Shown here: positions 23,293-35,439 of the stretch, in pieces | How positions within the stretch are numbered: position 1 is the stretch's first letter | Layout of the letters: each line of letters opens with the position of its first letter | Assembly: GCA_028583605.1 (NCBI GenBank) | Contig: CM053327.1 | Coordinates: 38,876,626 to 38,940,625, forward strand | DNA from: Dastarcus helophoroides | Lineage: Eukaryota; Arthropoda; Insecta; Coleoptera; Bothrideridae | Reading direction: 5' to 3' | DNA length: 64,000 nt | Program-made: the position numbers and the translations under genes | The notes under the pieces: model-generated | Told to the model about the DNA's origin: nothing | Databases searched by the model: none | What the model saw: only the letters and a program-made list of their open reading frames with translations

Positions 23293-26200
23293 CAGTGGCG
23301 GCTGGTCTTAAAGAGCGCGAGAGCGCGCGCTCCTCGTGAAATGAGCGAACTATTCTTTTTTATTTAATGTAAAAGATTTGGATTTATCTCATTTTTAAGC
23401 ACAAAGTAATAATATACTAATTAACTAATACTTGTGAGTGACTTGAAATAACGTACGCAAACGTTTTATTTCATTATATTATATATTATGAGGAAATTGA
23501 AATACGTTGGTGCGCGCAGACTTATGCACCTAGCGTGGTTGTCGTGTGATGGCTATCAACGGCCTCAACGGGATACGGAGAAATAAACTACAGATACACC
23601 GCGTTAAAGCTAGCCCGGGGAACGCTGCACCCCGCTTATGCGCTATTGCCAAATGGTGAGTACGAGACAGAGTTTGGAGTGTGTATTTACGGTTTATGAT
23701 GCAAGATGCGTAGGTGCCGGCTGATCTGATTGCGATTACTAATTCTGCCGTTTACAGGCTTAACTGCTAACAGTACCGCTATTCACAAAGAGATAGCAGT
23801 ACCCATTCTAGGGTCTAATTATTAATTTGTTGATTTCGTTCTAATTATAGGGAAAATAGTCGCTGAATGAACACGCACTACTAATGATTACATTGACAGT
23901 ACGCGTAAAAATTTGAAGCGCATGTTTTTCAGTTTCAGTATTTTTCTTTAGATTTAAGATTTAATTCTGTGCTTAAAATGAACAGTACCAGTTTTTTATT
24001 AAAAAAAAAAGATTTTAGTTAACTTCCACTGGAAGAAAAAGTAAAAATAAAAGAACTAGTTAGACCTTTGCCAATGTTAAAACTAGAACAGAAGTGTGAA
24101 AAAAAAATCTAAAAAAAGAGCGTTTACAAGGCATTTTTCTACGAATACCTATAAGAAGAATAACTGTATATGTGGTTGCGAGGTAACGAATTTGCTGTAC
24201 TGTTTTCCGTGTGTGTTATTTTACAATCCACCGGGGTTTTCACCGTCAGATTTAAGTTGGGCTAGAACCGGAATAAAAGATTTAACTATTTATTATTAAA
24301 AAACATGAGGGATCGCATAGTCATATTAATGCTTGCACAGCGGTTGCTTTACTTGGAAAAGTCAATATTATAGCTGAACTTTATTCTGCTCATAGGCAAC
24401 ATATAATGGAATATAATGAGAAAGTTAGAAAAAATCGCTATATTTTGAAATGAATTATTTCCTGCATGAAATTTTGCAGCGCATTCGAATTAGCACTCAG
24501 AGGTCATGAAGAAAGTGAACAATCATAAAATCGTGAAATATTTAGAGAACTTGTCGATTTTTTCGCTGAATTAGATGTAACCCTTCAAGAACATTTAAAA
24601 ACTGCAACCGTTTTTCAGGGAACATCAAAAACCATACAAAATGAAATATTAGATTCTATACTGGCAATTTGCAGAGATGAAATCAGTAAACAAATTAGAA
24701 ATTCAGAATTTCTGTCTGTTCAATGTGACGAAACTACAGACGTAACTAATTGGTGTCAGTTGGTATTGACATTTAGATATGTACGTAATAGTACAATTTG
24801 TGAGAACTTTTGGGGATTTAAAAGACTTAAAGACAAATCCGCCAAAGGCATAACAGAATGTATCGAAGAAGAACTGGACCCTTTAATTTTGCAAACACCT
24901 CACAAATTAATTCTACAAACTTACGATGGTGCAAATGTTATGAGTGGCTCTATAAATGGAGTACAGACCCAAATTAAATCAAAATATCCTTATGCCCATT
25001 ATGTTCACTGTTATGTTCACCAGCTTAATCTTATAATGTAGAACATTCCAAAGTTCGTGTATTTTTTAATAATCTATCAGCGCTATTCCTGCTTTTTTTT
25101 CCTAAATTCGACTAATCCATGTGATGTCTTTAAAGAAATTGTCAAACAGAGATTGCCCAATGTGGCAGGAACCCGGTGGAATCATAATATTAGAACAGTA
25201 AATACTGTGTATGAAAACCGGGAAGAGCCAATGAAGTATTTGAAAAAATAGAAGAACGATGTACAAATGGTGCAACTTTAAATAAAGCTTCCGGCTTCAG
25301 ACGAGCTGTAGAAGACACAGAATTTATGTTTTGGTTGAGATTGTTTCACAAAATTCTTCCACACGTCGACGTTCTTTATAATCAAATTCAGTCGAGAAAT
25401 AAGGACAGTATACAGCTGCAAAAAGACATAGTTAATTTTGAAAACACCATTTCTACCATTAGAAATGAAACAGAAGACATTGAGAAATGCGTCAATACAA
25501 ACTTTCCAAGTAGAAGAAGGAAAAGAAGTGATGATCATTTACAAAAAATTGTGTATGCCAAAGAAATCTGCGACGTAATCATAACACAAATGAAGGAGTG
25601 ATTTTCGTACCGTGGACACATTCTAGCTGCTGAACTATTTAAAAATAAACTATTTAAAAGATTTGCAGCTACTTTTCCAATTAGTATTTTCGAAGCTGTG
25701 ACTTCTGCTTATCTACACATATCTGCGCTTCGATTGAAAACAGAACTGACAGTTATTTATTCAAGACCGGATTATGTTGATATTATTGGTGCCGTTAATT
25801 TATTGTCATTTATGTCAGAAAATAATTTAACTGAAACATTTTCTAAAACAGTAAGATTATTAAATATAATTTTAACAACATCAATGTGACAACTGCAGAA
25901 TCAGAACGCTGTTTTTCGACGCTTAAAAGAATTAAAAGTTTCTTACCCAATACTATGAACAATGATCGTTTAAATGCATTAGCGATGATGTCTATCAACA
26001 AAAATATGGTGCAGGAGATGAAAAAGTAATAGAACACTTTATTTCCTTAAAAGGTCGTAGAGCGGATTTTATTTAAAGAAAATATTTTTTTTTGTGTTTT
26101 TGTATAGTTTAATTACAACTTTGTAATAAAATACATTTTATCTTCCAATGTAGTTTTCATTAAAAAATAATATATAAATAATAAAATAATATAATTTTAT

Positions 26201-26492
26201 TCCTATGAAAGCAAATAAATTTAATTAAGTAACGTAAGGCGGTAGCGAGGTGCAACCGTACAGAGTGCTTTAAAAAGGCTCAGAAATGTCGATAATGTTT
26301 TTTTTTGTACTCAATCAATATAATTTAGAGATGATAACCCGAAAATATTTTGTTATTAGATGGTAATTAAATTTAATTCGTAAAAATAATATTAAATATC
26401 ACACCCTGTGTATCACTATTGTTTCTCCTAAATTTAATACTTTGCTACGTGCATCTGCGCACCCCCTGTTAAAAAGTCACCAGCCGCCACTG
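23293..26492 (+). mobile_element. Full-length hAT transposon, decayed
   Basis: 3200 bp with terminal inverted repeats CAGTGGCGGCTGGT (23293-23306) and ACCAGCCGCCACTG (26479-26492) and a perfect 8-bp target duplication GGTATGTT (23285-23292, 26493-26500). It carries one transposase gene in the same orientation. Two shortened relatives in this window (15780-16726, 35868-36460) keep its ends and lack the gene. The perfect duplication beside a badly broken gene suggests it inserted as an already defective copy or has decayed mainly inside. Confidence 0.96.
23979..26029 (+). pseudogene. hAT transposase (ZMYM/THAP12-like group), multiply broken
   Basis: Segments in order: a TTF/MYM-like zinc finger region (KKNNCICGCEVTNLLYCFPC, near 24150); HEGSHSHINACTAVALLGKV (24307); FRELVDFFAELDVTLQEHL; the catalytic-core start SVQCDETTDVTNWCQLVLTF (24710); TYDGANVMSGSINGVQTQI and YAHYVHCYVHQLNLIM (24920-25038); a linker; and the C-terminal dimerisation motif TTAESERCFSTLKRI ... 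NDRLNALAMMSI (25886-25999). At least six stops or frameshifts interrupt it (for example after 24299, 24455, 24529, 25041, 25250 and 25889). Identification rests on the QCDETTDV, YDGA and HC-HQLNL motifs and hATC end, all standard for hAT transposases. Not functional. Confidence 0.95.
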
Positions 26493-26500
26493 GGTATGTT

Positions 26501-28430
26501 TAACTTAAATAATATTAAGTAAATATTCTGGAACAATCGAATGTCTACTGCTGAAAGCATTTACAATTAACAACCGTAGACTAGTTTGGGCATCCTTAGT
26601 CTCATGCAACCCATAACACAAGAAAGATATCTCACTACTCTAGTGACCTTTGCCGTTTTAGTTACATCGTGCATAATCGTAATCATTTACTAGCTTTATT
26701 TTATACTTTTAAACGCTAGGTGCTTGATAATTTGTAAATTGGTAATTTTACAGTGCATACCACACTTCAGAATCATGAGTTAAAACTTGTCAACTAGTTT
26801 TAACGAGACAGGTCATATTAAAAATAAAATTATTACAATAAACTAAGAGGTAAAATTACTCATAAAGGTTTAATGACACGTTTTATAATTACAATGAGAG
26901 ATTTTAATTATTCGCAAAAATATTTCAGAAACATAAACCTGGGGACCATAAACTAGAACAACAAAAGCTTGTAGCTGACGATGATAATGCGTTAGCGTGT
27001 ATTTAGGCTGCGATTAAAGCCTACCGCCTTGTAAACTAATAAAATAAAGTGAGGTTTAAAATTAAGTAAGTATACGTTAATTAGAGCTTTACCGAGTAAA
27101 AGCTGATTAGATAAGGACCCGACAATAGGTAAGGATTTTAAATTACAGGTTAGCAGGAACGGCGGACCTGAAGCGGGAGCGATAATGGCGACCGTGTAAA
27201 TGCCTCATTGTATGCCTTAAAAATATGCTGATACAAGACACGCCAAGCTCTTATTACCATATCTCGGGGACTTACCCGCAAATGCCGAGTTCTTGGACAT
27301 TAACATTAATCAAGTTTATATCTATTGATGGGACATTGATGAAGACTTCATTTTTATTTAAAAGCAATTCATACCTTTGTACTATTACAAGGAAATTTGT
27401 CTACAATTTTTTTATCATTCTCATTCTCTTGGTCGGATAACTTGCCCCTAGGAACATTGATTGTCACTTACCATCCTTTGCAAAAGATTTTGATTGCACT
27501 GTCTCCCTCTATGCAGGATAACTTCAACTACAGTTGGATTCTGAAGACTTTTCATAAAAAGGCGTAGTAGGTTACATGTACTGTATTGTTGTTTGCAGTT
27601 AGCTTGTAAAATTTTTATAACTAATAAAATTTGATTGGGGTTAAAGGATTTTTGAATTTTTTGTGAATTGATGAGCCTCATCTGCAGCGATTCTACATAC
27701 AACAGCGGAATACCAATTCATCATAGCTTTCGATTATATATGAACCACTTTCCCTTCTACCCTTACCCTTCCATCTACGCAAAATTGAAAGATTAAGCGT
27801 GGAAAGGTCGGATTCTATTTTCGCGCACGTGAAATACGTGAAAATATATTCGGGATCCCGTTCAGCAGGTGTACTTATCCCCTCGGAATGTGTAATAAAG
27901 GAGGAATGTAAGTCGCTTTCCCGAGAACTATGTCCAGTTAATCAAAATGTCGTACGTGCCTACGTACCTGGATATTAATCTGCAAGACCCATTTTAATAA
28001 AGCCTCCCCGATAACTACCAGAGATACCGTTTAATGCTCTTCGGATTAAAGCCTCGAAGGGTGCATAAAGTTTGCAGGCGACGACGTAAAAAGATGCAAA
28101 TTATTTAGTACGCGGCTTAGCACCTGCGAAGCCGCTTGATCATAGCGAATGAATCAATTTATTACAGAATTGAAAACAACATTGTACGGCTCTTCTTCCA
28201 ACCACCCAAGCAACACTGAATGGTATATAAACGTTTTTTAAAGTTAAATTAAACGCAATTTTAATTTAATAAACGTTTATTATACTAATCAATGTTGCTC
28301 GGCCAAGGATAACCTCGACTAGAGCTACTCAAAACGTCCATCAGGATCAAGTTACGTGGGTTTGAAAATATAAAATATCAGGGTGATTGAGCTCGCTTGG
28401 AGTTTTTATTTTTGCAAAAACTTGTTTTTT
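26501..28430. other. Intergenic, no gene seen
   Basis: About 1.9 kb of moderately AT-rich DNA free of the window's repeat families. A weak stem-loop lies at about 28208-28302 (AGCAACACTGA and ATAAACGTTT facing AAACGTTTAT and TCAATGTTGCT), possibly a small foldback. Open frames at 27225-27440 and 27448-27702 have no recognisable features. Confidence 0.5.
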
Positions 28431-28439
28431 AGGTATCCT

Positions 28440-28560
28440 AACTAGGGTTGCCAACCGTACTATAATATATAGTATTGTACTATATTTCACGTCTGTGTAC
28501 TATATACTATTGAAAAAATATATAGTACGCAAATATACTATATTTCAGTTGTGTCCTACT
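28440..28560. repeat. TATATAGTA-rich segment beside a possible hAT-like terminus
   Basis: CTAGGGTTGCCAACCGTAC (28442-28460) resembles hAT-type termini and is followed by several copies of TATATAGTAC/GTACTATAT. No matching opposite end or target duplication was found, so the terminus call is tentative. Confidence 0.3.
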
Positions 28561-29756
28561 CGAGTTTTTTTTAAATCTTTAGTTTTTACTAAAAATTTTA
28601 AGAAATTCAAAATTGAAAATTAAAAAATTAGAAAATTCGAAAATTCGAAACAGCAGGAATTTTTACTTCCTTCTCGAAGTTTAAAGAAAATATTAAGCAT
28701 TATTAACGCAGTCCTTAAAAGTCAACACTGTCAATTTGAACATTTTTTTAAATTTCGATAGTTTTTTAAATTGTGGATTTTTCAAACTTTTAACTAAAAA
28801 TTTTGACATTAGGATTTCGACTTTTATTAAATTTCGACATGTTTTAAGAATTTCGAATATTCTTTCCAAATTTTGTTGAAATTTTAATTTTTTTTAACAT
28901 AAAACTTTTATAAAATATCGACTTTTTTTTGCAAAAATCGATTTTTTCGAAACTTGACATTTCTTCGAAATGAAGCCTTTTTTTAAATTTTCGACTTTAT
29001 CAAAATTTTTACCCCTTTTCAAAAATCTTCACTTTTTTTGGAAAAATTTAAATGCTTATTAAATTTCAACATTTTTTAAAATGTTTCAATTTTCGCCTCG
29101 TTTTCCAAAATCTTTATATTTTTTTGAAAATTTTGGCTTTCAAAAATTTAGATCTTTTTCCAAAATTCATCTATTTTTCAAAATTTTGGCTTTCTCGAAA
29201 AAATATTTTGGATAAAAACTCGAAATTTCTTCAAAAATCAAAACTTAGGGAAAATTTGAAAATTCCACTAATTCAGATTTTTTTCTAAAATTTCGATTTC
29301 TTTAAAAGTCTCAACACTGTCAATTTGAACATTTTTTTAAATTTCGATAGCTTTTTAAATTGTGGACTTTTCATACTTTTAACTAAAAATTTTGACTTTC
29401 ATTAAATTTCGATATGTTTTAAAAATTTCGAATATTCTTTCAAAATTGTGTTGAAATTTTAATTTTTCTTAACATAAAACTTTTATAAAATATCGACTTT
29501 TTTTTGCAAAAATCGATTTTTTCAAAATTTGACATTTCTTCGAAATGAAGCCTTTTTTTAAATTTTCGACTGCTTATCAAAATTTTTACCTCTTTTCAAA
29601 AATCTTCACTTATTTTGGAAAATTTTAAATGCTTATTAATATTTCTACATTTTTAAAAATGTTCAAATTTTCGCCTCGTTTTCCAAAATCTTAATATTTT
29701 TTTCAAAATTTTGGCTTTTAAAAATTTTGATCTTTTTCCAAAATTCATCTATTTTT

Positions 29757-29918
29757 GATGGAACGGACTGGTCCTTGGTTATCTTCAAAAATTGAAACAC
29801 AGAGAGAAACAGTTTCTCTCAGAAGATGACAGCTTGGCTGTCGAAACGCGTTAGAGCAACCTTTGTTGTGTTTTTTTATCTTTCTTGGTTTCAGGGGACA
29901 AGTTCTGTGTTTCAATTT
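29757..29918 (+). mobile_element. 162-bp hammerhead-bearing retroelement (copy 1)
   Basis: Inserted in array D between two copies of TTCATCTATTTTT (29744-29756 and 29919-29931). The paralogous uninterrupted site is visible at 29161-29200, which supports insertion with a 13-bp target duplication. Layout: about 35-nt leader, arm AAAATTGAAACACAG, ribozyme fold (29812-29860), then the inverted arm CTGTGTTTCAATTTT. There is no open frame. Architecture matches the element at 36480-36693. Confidence 0.7.
29812..29860 (+). ncRNA. Hammerhead ribozyme-like fold 1
   Basis: Stem I: GTTTCTCT (29812-29819) with AGAGCAAC (29853-29860), 7 of 8 paired. Core CAGAAGA (29820-29826) against consensus CUGANGA, with U4 changed to A. 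One extra U, then stem II GACAGC/GCTGTC, six pairs with loop TTG (828-842). GAAA at 843-846. Stem III is the palindrome ACGCGT (846-851), with T at 852 in the cleavage position. Type I layout. The U4 change probably weakens or abolishes cleavage. All pairing is read from the sequence; activity is not shown. Confidence 0.65.
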
Positions 29919-32699
29919 TTCATCTATTTTTCAAAATTTTGGCTTTCTCGAAAATTTGAAACTTTTCAGAATACTCCAAATTTGAAATTTTTTTTTTTTG
30001 AGATCTTTAATCATTATTCAATGTTTAGACTTTATGAAATTATAAAGTTTTTCAAAAATTCGTCTTTTCCAAAAACTCTTTTATGAAATTTCTGACATTT
30101 CTCAAAATTCTACTTTAAATTTTCTACTTTTTTTAAACTTTTGCATTTTTTTCAAAGCATCGCTTTTAAAAATCTCGACATTTTTCCAGAATGTATCCAT
30201 TTTTTAAGTTGTTTTAAGTTTTTTGAATAATTTTGAAAATTTGGTTACATTAAAAATTAAAAAAAATTAAAAAATTAAAATTTCGACTTTTATTAAATTT
30301 CGACATTTTTTCAAAACTTCGAATATTCTTTGAAAATCTTGTTGATATTTTAATTTTTTTTAACATAAAACTTTTATAAAATATCGACTCTTTTTGCAAA
30401 TATCAATTTTTTCAAAGCTTGACATTATTTCAAAATGTAGTCTTTTTTAAAATTTACAACTGTTTATCAACATTTCTACTCCTTTTCGAAAGGTTTCACT
30501 TTTATTTTGAAAATTTTAAATGCTTATTAATATTTTAACATTTTTCAAAATTTTGACTTTCAAATTTTTAAATTCTCGCATCTTTTTTCCAAAATATTAA
30601 CTTTTTTTTAAATTTTGGCTTGTCAAAATTGTGATATTTTTCCAAAATTTATCTATTTTTCAAAATGTTGGCCTTTTCGAAAATTTGAAACTTCATAATT
30701 CTTCAAATTTAAATGTTCTTGTTTTTTTACGTTCTCTGATCATTATTCAATGTTTGGACTTTATGAAATTATAAGAGTTTTTCAAAATTATGTATTTCCC
30801 AAAAACTCTTTACTTTTTTTCTTATGACATTTCTCAAAATTTCATTTTAAATTTTCTACTTTTTTTTTAAATTTTTCTCTTTTTAAAAACATCGCTTTTA
30901 AAAATATCGACATTTTATGAGAATGCATCCATTTTTTAAATTGTTTTAAGTTTTCTAAAAAATTTTGGAAATGTAATTTTATTAAAAATTTTAAAAAATT
31001 AAAATTTAGACTTTTTTGAATTTCTCAACACTGTCAATTTGGATATTTTTTTTAATTTAGATAGTTTTTTAAATTCTGGACTTTTCAGACTTTTAAATAA
31101 AAATTTTGACTTTGAAATTTTGACTTTTATCAAATTTCGATATTTTTTCAAAATGTCGAATATTCTTTGAAAATCTTGTTCAAATTTTAATTTTTTTTAA
31201 CATAAAACTTTTATAAAATATCGACTTTTTTTGCAAATATCGATTTTTTCAAAGCTTGACATTACTTAAAAATGTAGCCCTTTTTAAAATTTTCGACTGT
31301 TTATCAAAATTTCTACTCCTTTTCGAAAAGCTTAACTTTTTTTTTAAATTTTAAATGCTTATTAATATTTCAACATTTTTCAGAATTTTGACTTCAAAAT
31401 TTTTAAATTTTGCTTCATCTTTCCAAAATATGAACTTTTCTTTTAATTTAAAATTTTGTTAAAATTTTGGCTTCTAATAATTTTGATCTTTTTCCAAAAT
31501 TCATCTATTTTTAAAAATTTTGGCTTTTTCGAAAATTTGAAACTTCAGACTTCTCCAAATTTAAATGTTCTTGTTTTTTTGCGTTCTCTGATCATTATTC
31601 AATGTTTGGACTTTATGAAATTATAGGAAGTTTTTCAAAATTATGTCTTTCCCAAAAACTCTTTACTTTTTTTCTTATGACATTCCTCAAAATTTCATTT
31701 TAAATTTTCTACTTTTTTTTAACTTTTTTTCTTTTTAAAAACATCGTTTTTAAAAATATCGACATTTTTTTGAGAATGCATCCGTTTTTTAAATTGTTTT
31801 AAGTTTTCTGAATAATTTTGGAAATGTAATTTTATTAAAAATTTAAAAAAATTAAAATTTAGACTTCTTTTAAATTTCTCAACACTGTCAATTTGGATTT
31901 TTTTTAAATTTAGACAGTCTTTTAAATTCTGGACTTTTCAGACTTTTAAATAAAAATTTTGACTTTGAAATTTTGACTTTTATCAAATTTCGATATTTTT
32001 TTAAAATGTCGAATATTCTTTGAAAATCTTGTTCAAATTTTAATTTTTTTTAACAGAAAACTTTTATAAAATATCGACTTTTTTTGCAAATATCTATTTT
32101 TTCAAAGCTTGACATTTCTTAAAAATGTAGCCCTTTTTAAAATTTTCAACTGTTTATCAAAATTTCTACTCCTTTTCGAAAAGCTTCACTTTTTTTTAAA
32201 TTTTAAATGCTTATTAATATTTCAACATTTTTCAAAATCTCTGTATCAGTACTTTAACACCCTCTGCAAATATCTCTAGGATTTACGAGATAACTACAAA
32301 GAAAATCATTTTTTGTGAAAAATCGAGTTTTTTAAGAAACAAAAACAATGCTAATGGACTTCAGAAGCAAAAACATAACCAAAAACAAAATTTCATCCAA
32401 ATCGTTAGAGCCATTTCCGAGATACCACATATATACATATTTATATATGTTGGATTTTGAGGTTTCACGCAGAAAAGAATACTTATCTTGAAAGGTCCGG
32501 GTCTCCATCCGTTCAGTGACATCTCCCAATCCACGACGTTTCGTTGAATTCTCATCCGGCGTCTTCAAGTGTTCGCTTTCATACAGGTAATTATGTTAAC
32601 GTGTGCAATGGCCTCAGAAGGACCACCTGCAGGCTAGCAAACTGCTAATGTATAAACCCTTGCAATCAAGGGCTGAAGTACTTTTTGCAATGAATAGAA

Positions 32700-32938
32700 G
32701 CCGTCTAAGCACTAGGTCTGCTCACTGGCCGCGGGAACTTTAAAGGACACCTGGTTAAGCTCAATTTATCAGAAAGCGATCGATGTCGACCGTGTGGGAC
32801 TGAAAAGGAACAAGTTTACACATTGTGTGTGCTTGTCCAAACCTTGCCAAATACAGATGTAATGCGACTGGCAAGAAAACATTAAAACCAGAAGATCTAA
32901 AAGAAATTAGTGTAGGACAGATCTTGAGCCTGTATTGA
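32700..32938 (+). pseudogene. LINE ORF2 C-terminal zinc-knuckle fragment 2
   Basis: Encodes LTGRGNFKGHLVKLNLSESD, then CRPCGTEKEQV, and after a one-base shift near 32815, HIVCACPNLAKYRC and KTLKPEDLKEISVGQILSLY with a stop at 32936-32938. The LTGHG-F-GHL and Cys-x2-Cys ... His-x2-Cys pattern is that of insect non-LTR ORF2 ends. It is a different family from the fragment at 22887, judged by sequence. Confidence 0.8.
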
Positions 32939-33030
32939 CCTTGTGTAGTAGAGCCTGTAGTAACCTTGAGCCTATAATGCTGACTGACACTCGAACAAAC
33001 TTGTGGAAGTTACAAAAGATTTTGAATCTA

Positions 33031-33063
33031 TTTTTTGGGGGCCTATAATGGCCCCCCAAAAAA
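33031..33063. repeat. G/C-run hairpin
   Basis: TTTTTTGGGGGCC, loop TATAAT, then GGCCCCCCAAAAAA form a near-perfect stem with one bulge. It lies just downstream of the LINE fragment. No function assigned. Confidence 0.6.
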
Positions 33064-33099
33064 GTAACTTTTATTAAAACGACACAGTGTTTGTGTTTG

Positions 33100-34540
33100 G
33101 TCGTCAGTAATCTCTTAGAGAGTTTCAAAAGTTTTTGGGCCCCAAAGCAACGACTTTATAAGGATGAAATTGAGTTGGGCCGAAATGTCTCCGTATCAAA
33201 AGTGAATTCGAAAGCATCTTTGGGTATTCCGACGATGTAACAAATTTTCGGGCAGAAAATGAGATTCGGGTCAAAACAAAACATTTATCATATCGCGGGG
33301 GAACGAAAACGTTTAATAAAAAAAAATCTAACGTCCGGGCCCTGCAGGTAGCAGCGATGATATATATATTAAAAATGTTCCCGAGTTTATACAGCTGAAG
33401 TAGCAAAAACAAATCGCTTAATATAAAACATTTCTGGGTCGCGACGGACCGCTGAAGCGAGCTATGCAAATGCTTACGTACAATTTGCATTCGCTTTAGC
33501 ATAATTGCGCAAAGAGCTAAAAGGGCATAACTTCGCCTCAAAACGGGAGCGTATTTAGTCAAAATGACAACTCGATGTGATCGCTCTTTCAGGTGGTCGA
33601 CTTAATTCGAATAAATTCATTAGTCCGCCGACGTAATGGCGCTAAATTGAAAAGTTTCCCGTTCAATTATTCCTGAAATTCGCATAAACAATCGAAATTA
33701 ACCGACCTTTCCGAGCCTCGGTGTTATCGCGCAAAAATGAATAGAAGGAAGTCGGTCGCCCCCGGCCCAAACACTGGGAGAATTGTCTGCAAACATTGCC
33801 GTTGTACGGCTTCAAGCTGAAAAAGCGCCTCGGAAAATACGTATCCTTTATCGCTCTCTCTATCAGCATAATTTCCCAAGGCGTGTTGTCGCTGGAAAAC
33901 TGCGGAGTATTTATTACGATGCGGCCTTAACGCCGGCCTCAATCTTGCCACGGTAACTGATATGGCCCAAAAACATCTGGAGAACATTATCATGTCATTT
34001 GTTAACCTAATAAAATTAGTTATTGCTACCGAACTAATTTTGTTACGGTGAAGTGCCCATAGAGAAAGGAAGTGCCAAACAGTCTTCTTTGAACAAGTAC
34101 TCACATCGCCATCTGTCTTCATTTTCACTTCCCACTCCCAGTGCTTTGGAAGGTTGACTTAAAAAAAAGGTAAGATTTCTACAGTTACTCCAACAGCTTT
34201 AGAAGGCTAAGGGTGCAGTAGTTACAGTTGACTACTCGCTATGTAATGGGGATCGAACGATCTGCTTCACTTTAATGAACCAAAAACTCCAAACGCGTTT
34301 TTTTCGTAATAAAACGCGAAGGGACATGTTACTTCCTCATGCATCATAAAATCCGCCCTACGAATTATAAATTATATCTCGTCGTCGAGAGTCAACAATA
34401 AGGCCGCTTGAGAAGTTAAAAAGTGATAAAGGAGCCACACTAAAATGCAAAGAAAATGTCTCTACTATCGCCCCCTACAACTAAAACTTGTACGTTATAG
34501 GCTGGGAGTCGTGAGCCCCAGTGGTAACTAACTTGCGTGC
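33100..34540. other. Intergenic, no gene seen
   Basis: Higher GC than the surroundings and free of the window's repeats. Open frames of 145 codons (33125-33562, minus) and 134 codons (33724-34128, minus) were read for motifs and splice sites; neither resembles a known family and both have unremarkable composition, so I do not call them genes. Confidence 0.45.
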
Positions 34541-34544
34541 AAGT

Positions 34545-34985
34545 TTCAAAAGTCAAAATTTTGAACATTGTCGAATCTTCCATAGAAAGTTTAAATTTCC
34601 AAAAAAGTCAAGACTTTCGAAAAAAATCAACATTTTCAAAAAAAAATCAACATTTTCAAAAAAAAAATCAAAACCTTAATAAAGGCGAAATTTCCAAATA
34701 ATTCGAGAAGCTTAAGTTAACACAATAAATTTAACAGAAACTTAACAAAGTTGATATTTTTAAAAATGGTCTGAAATTTCAAAAATATTAAAAATTTTGA
34801 AGAAATGTCGAGATTCAAGAAAAACTCGAAAATTTTGAAGTAGAATGCTCCAAAAAAAAACAAATTTTCAAAGCCGAAACAAATACTGAAGAAAAGTCAA
34901 AGTTATCAGAAATTTCAAAATTAAAAAAAAATTAAACATAATTTAAAAAAGTAAAAAATTTGAAAACATAAATCAGAAGAAAATC
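34545..34985. repeat. TCGAAATTT-type degenerate array E
   Basis: Short A-rich array (AAAAAAATCAACATTTTC, GAAGAAATGTCGAGATTC). It sits between CAGTGGTAACTAACTTGCG (34519) and, reversed, CACGGTGACTACTTCGC at about 35020, which look alike, but no target duplication confirms them as element ends. Confidence 0.6.
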
Positions 34986-35439
34986 GATTATTTTAATAAG
35001 CTAAGCGAAGTAGTCACCGTGACAGGAGTAAATCGGGTCGAGTGATCTGGCAGCTAGTTTAATGCATAAAGAGCGATAATGTTCGAGTTCAGTTCACCAT
35101 CTTGTTGGTTGAAATCTGGTAATTTTATTTGGGAAACCGAGTACAGCGAGATAAAGCGCCATAATCTAATATTCAATATGTCACTGGCCTGAACTTTAGC
35201 CAGATTTATTAGCCCGTTTGTCCTAAACTGCCACTAATTTATCGATTCGTTCTGCAAACAAATGGTTTCCCTTAGACGACTCAGAGTCGCATTTCAGTTA
35301 ACTGAAAATTGAAAATCAATTGAATGTACTAATTTTCCGATGAATTTAAAGATGTGGACAAAATTATACAATTTTTAATGATACGTTGATGAAAGTCATG
35401 GAAAAATATCACACAAAATTTCGACTCTCGGATTTCGAG

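Larger units (their letters stand above)
28590..32250. repeat. TCGAAATTT-type degenerate array D with about 850-bp higher-order unit
   Basis: T-rich on the plus strand. A marker, TAACATAAAACTTTTATAAA, recurs at 28895, 29470, 30361, 31198 and (one change) 32051, spacing 575, 891, 837, 853. Within units other markers keep their order (CTCAACACTGTCAATTTG, AAATGTAGCC, GATCATTATTCAATGTTTGG). A 162-bp hammerhead-bearing element is inserted at 29757. No gene. Confidence 0.8.

Noticed and set aside
33125..33562. 145-codon open frame on the minus strand as a gene
   Set aside because: No domain, no acceptor/donor context and no coding-like pattern. It overlaps other frames and is compatible with chance in GC-richer DNA.
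33724..34128. 134-codon open frame on the minus strand as a gene
   Set aside because: No recognisable motif, and a second frame overlaps it at 33663-33869.
34519..35020. Array E as a third hAT-bounded satellite element
   Set aside because: CAGTGGTAACTAACTTGCG and the reversed CACGGTGACTACTTCGC are only roughly alike, and no 8-bp duplication flanks them.
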